Positions 58,322 through 64,000 of a stretch of DNA of 64,000 nucleotides are shown here, one piece after another (within the stretch, counting starts at the first letter, position 1; each line of letters opens with the position of its first letter). The translations under genes were made by a program, and so were the position numbers. The stretch comes from Paracoccus aestuarii (GTDB lineage: Bacteria; Pseudomonadota; Alphaproteobacteria; Rhodobacterales; Rhodobacteraceae). The notes beneath the pieces are model-generated. The model saw only the letters and a list, made by a program, of their open reading frames with translations. It made no database searches and was not told the DNA's origin. The stretch spans positions 2,065,501 through 2,129,500 of the forward strand of contig NZ_CP067169.1 of the NCBI RefSeq assembly GCF_028553885.1, in the 5' to 3' direction.

Positions 58322-59597
58322 GCTGTTTGCAGGGCCGACCGGCGACATAGGTCTGGGTGACGGCACGGTCGTCGCCCATGATCTGCAGGATGAACAGCTC
58401 TTCGGCCAGGGTTTCCGCCCGTTCGGCCCGCAGGGCCATGGCGGGGGTGGCGCGGGGATCCAGCACCACCAGATCGGCGGCGCTGCCGGGGGCCAGGGTG
58501 CCGATCTCGGCCTCCAGCCCCAAGGTCAGGGCATTGCCGCGCGTGGCCCAGTGGAAGGCTGTCAGCGGATGCATCTTCTGGCCCTGCAGCTGCAGGATCT
58601 TGTAGCCCTCGGCCAGGGTGGTCAGCATGGACCAGCTGGTGCCGCCGCCCACATCGGTGGCGATGCCGCTGGTGATGCCGCGCCCGCGCAGCCCCTCGGC
58701 GTCGAACAGCCCCGACCCCAGAAACAGGTTCGAGGTCGGGCAGAAGACCGGGCGGCTGTCGGTCTCGGCGATGCGGTCGATCTCGCGCGTCTCCAGATGG
58801 ATGGAATGGCCCAGCAGTGTGCGCGGACCCAACAGGCCGTAGCGGTCGTAGATGTCCAGATAATCCCGCGCCTCGGGATAGAGGCTGAGGGTGAAGTCGA
58901 TCTCGTCCCGGTTCTCGGACAGGTGCGTCTGCAGGTGCAGGCCGGGGTTTTCGCGGATGAGCGCCCCCGCCATCTCCATCTGCTCGGGGCTGGAGGTGAT
59001 CGCGAAACGCGGGGTGATCGCGTAGCGCTGGCGCCCCTTGCTATGCCAGGCCGCGATCAGCGCCGCGCTATCGTCATAGGAGGATTGCGGCGTGTCATGG
59101 ACCGCGGGAATCGCGTTGCGGTCCATCATCACCTTGCCCGCGACCATCGCCATGTCGCGCGCATGGGCGGCGGTGAAGAGCGCCTCGGCGCTGGCCTTGT
59201 GGCTGGAGCAGAAGGCCACCGCCGTCGTCGTGCCATGGGCTGTCAGCTGGTCCAGGAACAGCCCCGCCATGCGCGCGGCATGATCGGGATCGGCAAATTG
59301 CGCCTCGGCCGGGAAGGTATAGGTGTTCAGCCAGTCCAGAAGCTGGGCGCCCCAGCTGGCTATGACCTGCAGTTGCGGGAAATGGATATGCGGGTCGATG
59401 AAGCCCGGCAGGATCAGATGCGGGCGGTGGTCGATCTCCGCCAGGCCCTCGCGGGCCAGATCGGCATGATCGCCCACGGCCAGGATGCGGCCATCCTCGA
59501 TCAGGATCGCCCCGTCTTCCCAGAAGCGGTGGTTGTCCTCGCTGTCGCGGGGATCGGCGTGGAAATCGAGGACTCGGCCCCGGATCAGCTGTCGCAT
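58278..59597 (-). CDS. guaD: Guanine deaminase
   Basis: Amidohydrolase of 439 residues that turns guanine into xanthine. LPGFIDPHIHFPQ holds the zinc ligands His70 and His72; LQTHLSEN holds another. TLLGHSIHLE and DVGGG complete the site. It follows xdhC with a 13-base overlap and so closes the purine operon: guanine to xanthine by GuaD, then xanthine to urate by XdhAB. The C-terminal tail of about 15 residues lies in the overlap with the convergent gene and is not family-like. Confidence 0.93.
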   Translation of the reverse strand: MRQLIRGRVLDFHADPRDSEDNHRFWEDGAILIEDGRILAVGDHADLAREGLAEIDHRPHLILPGFIDPHIHFPQLQVIASWGAQLLDWLNTYTFPAEAQFADPDHAARMAGLFLDQLTAHGTTTAVAFCSSHKASAEALFTAAHARDMAMVAGKVMMDRNAIPAVHDTPQSSYDDSAALIAAWHSKGRQRYAITPRFAITSSPEQMEMAGALIRENPGLHLQTHLSENRDEIDFTLSLYPEARDYLDIYDRYGLLGPRTLLGHSIHLETREIDRIAETDSRPVFCPTSNLFLGSGLFDAEGLRGRGITSGIATDVGGGTSWSMLTTLAEGYKILQLQGQKMHPLTAFHWATRGNALTLGLEAEIGTLAPGSAADLVVLDPRATPAMALRAERAETLAEELFILQIMGDDRAVTQTYVAGRPCKQLRASAGISPPSPLR

Positions 59598-60316
59598 GGG
59601 TATTTTTTCAACGAAGAAGCGGTGAGGCGCGCCATCAGTTCGGCGGCGGTGAAGGTGGCGATGATCTCGGGGCGCTTGTCGCGCGAGAGGCCGGCGCCGA
59701 TGGGACAGGTCAGGGGCGCCGGGTCGAGGCCGCGGTCGCGGGCAAAGCGGGTGAATTGCGCGCGCTTCGTGGCGCTGCCGATCATGCCGATATAGGCGAG
59801 GTCGGGGCGGACCAGCGCCTCGGCGGCCAGCAGAAAGTCCAGCGCGTGGTCATGGGTCAGGATGATGACGGCCGTGCCGGGGCGGGCGGCGCGGATCTGC
59901 GCCTCGGGCAAGGGCGTCAGCAGCGTGGGGCCGCTGGCGCGGGCCAGCTCCTCGGCGCGGCTGTCGATCAGCAGGGCGTTGACCGGCAGGTGCTGGAGAA
60001 GCGCCGAGAGCACGCGCCCCACATGGCCCGCGCCGAAGATCAGCACATCGGGGTGATCCTGCGGGGTCGCAGCCTGGCGGTCGAGGGACAGGACCACGCG
60101 GCCGCCGCAGCATTGCCCGATCTCGGGGCCGAGGGGGATGTCCATGCGCGCCTCGGCCTCGCCGCGCGCCAGCATCTGGCGGGCGCGGTCGATGGCCATG
60201 TATTCCAACTGGCCGCCGCCGATCGTGCCCTGCGTCGCATCCGGCGTCACGATCATCTCGGCCCCCGCCTCGCGCGGGGTCGATCCGCGCGCGGATATGA
60301 CCCGGACGCGGATCAT
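59585..60316 (-). CDS. xdhC: Xanthine dehydrogenase accessory protein
   Basis: A 243-residue chaperone that binds the molybdenum cofactor, sulfurates it with partners and inserts it into XdhB. Motifs: GSTPREAGAEMIV, GTIGGGQLEYMAIDRA, GQCCGGRVVLSLD and the C-terminal DVLIFGAGHVGR Rossmann part. The start ATG overlaps the xdhB stop (ATGA). Compared with relatives the N-terminus is about 10-15 residues shorter. Confidence 0.92.
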   Translation of the reverse strand: MIRVRVISARGSTPREAGAEMIVTPDATQGTIGGGQLEYMAIDRARQMLARGEAEARMDIPLGPEIGQCCGGRVVLSLDRQAATPQDHPDVLIFGAGHVGRVLSALLQHLPVNALLIDSRAEELARASGPTLLTPLPEAQIRAARPGTAVIILTHDHALDFLLAAEALVRPDLAYIGMIGSATKRAQFTRFARDRGLDPAPLTCPIGAGLSRDKRPEIIATFTAAELMARLTASSLKKYPCDS

Positions 60317-62622
60317 CCGCGCAGCCGCTCCACCGCCATCAGCACGCGTTCGGGCGTGGCGGGGGCGTCCAGGCGCGCGGGTTCGCGGTAATCCGCGACC
60401 GAGGCCACGGCCATGTTGATCGCCTCGAACACGCTGATGCCCAGGACGAAGGGGGGCTCACCCACGGCCTTGGAGCGCTTGATCGTGCGTTCCGTCGCCT
60501 CGGACCAGTCGGCCAGAGCCACGTTGAAGACGCGCGGCCGGTCGGAGGCCAGCGGCACCTTGTAGGTCGAGGGCGCATGCGTCCGCAGCCGGCCCTTGTC
60601 GTCCCACCACAGCTCCTCGGTGGTCAGCCAGCCCGCGCCCTGCACGAAGGCCCCTTCGACCTGGCCGCGGTCCAGCGCGGGGTTCAGGCTGCGGCCCACG
60701 TCATGCAGGATGTCGGCGCGGTCGATGACATATTCGCCGGTCAGCGTGTCCACCGACACCTCGGACACCGCCGCGCCATAGGCGAAGTAGTAGAAGGGCC
60801 GCCCCTGCCCCGTGCTGCGGTCCCAATGGATCTTGGGCGTCTTGTAGAAACCCGCCGCCGACAGCTGGATGCGCGCCGTATAGGCCGCGCGGATCACTTG
60901 GTTGAAGGCGATCATCTGGTCGCCCGCCCGCACATGGCCCGGCACGAACGCCACCTGATCCTCGGCAACCTTCCAGTTCTCGGCGACGAAGGCCGTCAGA
61001 CGCGCCTTGATCTGGTTGGCCGCGTCCAGCGCCGCCATGCCGTTCAGGTCGGTCCCCGAGGAGGCCGCCGTGGCCGAGGTGTTCGGCACCTTCTCGGTCG
61101 TGGTTTTCGTGATCTTGATGCGGCTAATGTCGCATTGGAATGCCTCGGCCACGACCTGGGCGACCTTGGTGTTCAGGCCCTGCCCCATCTCGGTCCCGCC
61201 ATGGTTCAGGTGGATCGAGCCGTCGGAATAGATATGGATCAGCGCCCCCGCCTGGTTGAACCAAGTCGCGGTGAAGCTGATGCCGAACTTCACCGGCGTC
61301 AACGCGATGCCCTTGCGGATCACGCCGCCGCGCGCGTTCCAGTCCAGCACCGCCTGCCTGCGCGCCTGATAGTCGCTGGTCTCCTCCAGCTCCGCGATCA
61401 GGCGCGGCAGGATCTGGTCCTGCACCTCTTGGTGATAGGGCGTCAGCTGGCCGTTCTGATAGAGGTTGCGCTTGCGCACCTCCAGCGGGTCGAGGCCCAG
61501 GGCATAGCCGATCTCCTCGACCATGCGTTCGGCCATGATCGCGCCCTGCGGCCCGCCGAAGCCGCGGAATGCCGTGTTGCTGACCGTGTTCGTGCGCATC
61601 GGATGCGACGACACCCGCACATCGGGATAGAAATAGGCATTGTCGGCATGAAACAGCGCCCTGTCCGTCACCGGCCCAGACAGATCCGCGGAAAATCCGC
61701 AGCGGGCATAGAGGTCGCCCTCCACCGCCCGGATGCGGCCGTCGTCGTCAAAGCCCACCGCATAGTCGATCACGAAATCATGCCGCTTGCCGGTGGCGGT
61801 CATGTCGTCGTCGCGGTCGGGGCGGATCTTGACCGCGCGGTGCCAGCGTTTCGCGGCCACGGCGGCAACGCAGGCAAAGAGGTTCATCTGCGTCTCCTTG
61901 CCGCCGAACCCCCCGCCCATGCGGCGCACGTTGACCACGATCGCGTTGCTGGGCACGCCCAGAACATGAGCGACCATGTGCTGCACCTCGGACGGGTGCT
62001 GGGTCGAGACATGCAGCGCGACCTCGTCATCCTCGCCCGGAATGGCCAGGGCGATCTGCCCCTCCAGATAGAAGTGGTCCTGCCCACCCACGGCGAAACG
62101 CCCCTCGATCCGGCGCGGCGCATCGGCCATGGCCGCCGCCGCATCGCCACGCTTCAGCGTCAGCGGGTCGGTCACATAGCCCATCCCGGCGTCGCGCGCC
62201 GCGATCGGGTCCAGCGCATGGGGAGCCGCGTCATAGTCGATCCGCGCCTTATGCGCCGCGCGGCGGGCCTGGTCGCGTGTTTCCGCGATCACGGCAAAGA
62301 CCGGCTGGCCCCAGAAATGCACCGTGCCGTCGGCAAAGATCGGATCGTCGTTCTTGCCGTTGGGCGAGACATCGTTGACGCCCGGCAGGTCATCGGCGGT
62401 CAGCACGCCCAGCACGCCGGGCTGGGCCAGCGTCTCGGTGAAATCCATCCCCGTGATGCGCCCATGCGCGCAGGTCGAGAGGCCCAGATAGGCGTGGATC
62501 GTGCCGGTGGGCTCCACCAGATCGTCGGTATATTCGGCGCGGCCCGTGACATGCTTGATGGCGCTGTCATGGATGGTGTCCTGATGGGCCTGGCCGGTGA
62601 TGGGGGCGGTGTCGTACTTCAT
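60313..62622 (-). CDS. xdhB: Xanthine dehydrogenase molybdopterin-binding subunit
   Basis: Large subunit of 769 residues of the bacterial (XdhAB) enzyme. Family blocks include GQDHFYLEGQIALAIPGE, RRMGGGFGGKE, NTAFRGFGGPQG (substrate Arg), GGTEMGQGLNTKV and GEPPFVLGISVFEA, which holds the catalytic Glu of the molybdenum site. It pairs with XdhA for electron transfer to NAD. It follows xdhA by three bases and is coupled to xdhC by ATGA. Confidence 0.95.
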   Translation of the reverse strand: MKYDTAPITGQAHQDTIHDSAIKHVTGRAEYTDDLVEPTGTIHAYLGLSTCAHGRITGMDFTETLAQPGVLGVLTADDLPGVNDVSPNGKNDDPIFADGTVHFWGQPVFAVIAETRDQARRAAHKARIDYDAAPHALDPIAARDAGMGYVTDPLTLKRGDAAAAMADAPRRIEGRFAVGGQDHFYLEGQIALAIPGEDDEVALHVSTQHPSEVQHMVAHVLGVPSNAIVVNVRRMGGGFGGKETQMNLFACVAAVAAKRWHRAVKIRPDRDDDMTATGKRHDFVIDYAVGFDDDGRIRAVEGDLYARCGFSADLSGPVTDRALFHADNAYFYPDVRVSSHPMRTNTVSNTAFRGFGGPQGAIMAERMVEEIGYALGLDPLEVRKRNLYQNGQLTPYHQEVQDQILPRLIAELEETSDYQARRQAVLDWNARGGVIRKGIALTPVKFGISFTATWFNQAGALIHIYSDGSIHLNHGGTEMGQGLNTKVAQVVAEAFQCDISRIKITKTTTEKVPNTSATAASSGTDLNGMAALDAANQIKARLTAFVAENWKVAEDQVAFVPGHVRAGDQMIAFNQVIRAAYTARIQLSAAGFYKTPKIHWDRSTGQGRPFYYFAYGAAVSEVSVDTLTGEYVIDRADILHDVGRSLNPALDRGQVEGAFVQGAGWLTTEELWWDDKGRLRTHAPSTYKVPLASDRPRVFNVALADWSEATERTIKRSKAVGEPPFVLGISVFEAINMAVASVADYREPARLDAPATPERVLMAVERLRG

Positions 62623-62625
62623 GGC

Positions 62626-64000
62626 TCAGACTCCTTCGGTCAGGCGCAGCCGCACGGGCAGGCCGGGTTCGGATTGCTCCAGCCAGAAGCGGCGGATCAG
62701 GTTGCGCGCGACCGTGGCCCGGTATTCGGCGCTGGCGCGCATGTCGGTCATCGGCTGAAAGTCGCCCGTGATGGCGCGGGCGGCAGCATCAAAAGCAGCC
62801 TCGGCAAATGGCTGGCCCTCCAGCGCCGCTTCGGCCGCGCGGGCGCGTTTGGGCGTGCCGGCCATACCGCCGAAGGCCAGCCGGGCGGCGGTGATGGTGC
62901 CGTCCGCCACATCGACACGAATCCCCGCCGCCACCGCCGTGATGTCGCTGTCGCGGCGCTTGGTGATCTTGTAGGCGGCGATGCGCGCCTGGCGGTGGAT
63001 GGGGATGACGATCTCCTCGACGAATTCGCCGGGATGGCGGTCCTGCTTGCCGTAGTCGATGAAGAAATCCTCCAGCGGCATCTCGCGGCGGTCCGCGCCC
63101 CGGCGCAACACGATCCGCGCATCCAGCGCGATCAGCAGGGGCGGCGTGTCTCCGATGGGCGATCCGTTGGCGATGTTGGCGCCGATGGTGCCCGCGTTCC
63201 GGACCTGCCAGCCGCCGATGCGCTGCCAGTATTCCGCCGCTTGCGGGATGTGGCGGGCGATCACCGGCGCGGCCTCGGAATAGGTGACGCCCGCGCCGAG
63301 GCGGATCACGTCGCCCTCGACCGAGATCTCCTTCATCAGATGGCCGATGAAGATGGCGGGGCTGATGTCGCGCATGAACTTCGTGACCCACAGGCCCACA
63401 TCGGTGGCCCCCGCGACCAGCGTGGCCTGCGGCTCGTCGATCAGGGCGGCGGCCAGGTCGTCCGTATCCGCCGGGATCAGCGCCCGGTCCGCCCCGCGCG
63501 CGACGGTGATCCGCCCGCCCCGCATCGCGGCCAGCCGTTCGGCCACCGCCGCGCGTTCGCGGGCCAGCGCGTCCTGCGCCTGACCGCCCGCCGCGCCCGC
63601 GGCCTGGGCCGCGCGGATGATCGGCGCATAGCCGGTGCAGCGGCAGATATTGCCCTGCAGCGCGGTCTTGATCGCGGCCTCGTCCGCACCCGGATCGGTC
63701 ATCCACAGACCGTAGAGCGCCATGACGATGCCCGGCGTGCAGAAGCCGCATTGGCTGCCATGGTGATCGACCATCGCAGCCTGGATCGGGTGCAGCCCGC
63801 CATCCGGGCCGCGCAGATGCTCGATCGTGACGATATGGGTCGCGTGACAGGACGCCATCAGCCGGATGCAGGCGTTGATCGGCTCATAGACCAGGCCATC
63901 CCCCGTCAGGCGGCCCGCCAGCACGGTGCAGGCGCCGCAATCGCCCTCGGCGCAGCCCTCCTTGGTGCCGGTCATGCGCCGCGTCAGGCGCAGATGGTCC
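62626..64000 (-). CDS. xdhA: Xanthine dehydrogenase FAD/2Fe-2S subunit (5' end outside window)
   Basis: The frame is open to the window edge, where DHLRLTRRMTGTKEGC is read, so the first part is missing. It shows the plant-type 2Fe-2S site GCAEGDCGACTV and the second cluster with SQCGFCTPGI and GNICRCTGY. The FAD domain follows, with LVAGATDVGLWVTKFM and GTIGANIANGSPIGD. The small C-terminal FAD domain ends at 62626. First gene, within the window, of the xdhABC-guaD operon. Confidence 0.94.
   Translation of the reverse strand, partial: DHLRLTRRMTGTKEGCAEGDCGACTVLAGRLTGDGLVYEPINACIRLMASCHATHIVTIEHLRGPDGGLHPIQAAMVDHHGSQCGFCTPGIVMALYGLWMTDPGADEAAIKTALQGNICRCTGYAPIIRAAQAAGAAGGQAQDALARERAAVAERLAAMRGGRITVARGADRALIPADTDDLAAALIDEPQATLVAGATDVGLWVTKFMRDISPAIFIGHLMKEISVEGDVIRLGAGVTYSEAAPVIARHIPQAAEYWQRIGGWQVRNAGTIGANIANGSPIGDTPPLLIALDARIVLRRGADRREMPLEDFFIDYGKQDRHPGEFVEEIVIPIHRQARIAAYKITKRRDSDITAVAAGIRVDVADGTITAARLAFGGMAGTPKRARAAEAALEGQPFAEAAFDAAARAITGDFQPMTDMRASAEYRATVARNLIRRFWLEQSEPGLPVRLRLTEGV

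Overview
The window is high-GC chromosomal DNA from an alphaproteobacterium, most likely a Rhodobacteraceae member close to Paracoccus. The supporting features are a membrane-anchored cytochrome c552 (CycM type), an isolated F0 operon with a b' subunit, an NDUFA12-type complex I accessory subunit beside a DUF2155 protein, a yejABEF peptide importer, a bipartite xanthine dehydrogenase, and alphaproteobacterial-type RF2. This is inference from gene content, because no 16S gene is present.

Layout. 1-2287: a partial membrane protein with a GxSxG motif, translationally coupled to a cytochrome P450. 2284-5104: a spermidine/putrescine-type ABC importer (ATPase and two permeases, no binding protein). 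5148-7324: a squalene/phytoene-synthase-like protein and cysS. 7356-14405: a group-4 glycosyltransferase and the yejABEF operon; yejF carries a frameshift and the glycosyltransferase lacks a normal start codon. 14562-16531: cycM, pheA and an SRPBCC protein. 16600-22680: an accessory region of insertion-sequence remnants with tRNA-Ser(GCT), tRNA-Leu(TAG) and tRNA-Glu(TTC), one apparently intact IS481-family element, an integrase fragment beside tRNA-Ser, and several short hairpin insertions inside dead transposases.

22865-33558: an AEC transporter, gatCA, a small lipoprotein, an AmpD/AmiD-type amidase, the RNase P RNA gene, a phasin-like protein, mltG-fabF, a PfkB kinase with nth, an OmpA-family lipoprotein and a GntR/FCD regulator. 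33638-36333: the F0 ATP synthase operon atpI-B-E-F'-F. 36490-38670: an ArsR-type regulator with a dyad operator candidate and a pseudouridine catabolism pair (psuK, psuG). 38667-49949: patatin lipase, an endonuclease/exonuclease/phosphatase protein, prfB, an MgtC-family protein, mrcA, amiC, an aminotransferase, a DsbA-family protein and manC.

50098-57084: DUF2155, NDUFA12, clpX and clpP, pth with a shifted tail, a DUF2332 gene with an internal stop, DUF2237, DUF4893 and trpB. 57218-64000: a zinc-type dehydrogenase and a purine-degradation operon (xdhA partial, xdhB, xdhC, guaD). Most of the window is compact core genome with ATGA/GTGA translational coupling. I found no large new system. The most interesting signals are the hairpin insertions and symmetric palindromes in the IS region, the ATAA junction at the glycosyltransferase start, and several one-base lesions.
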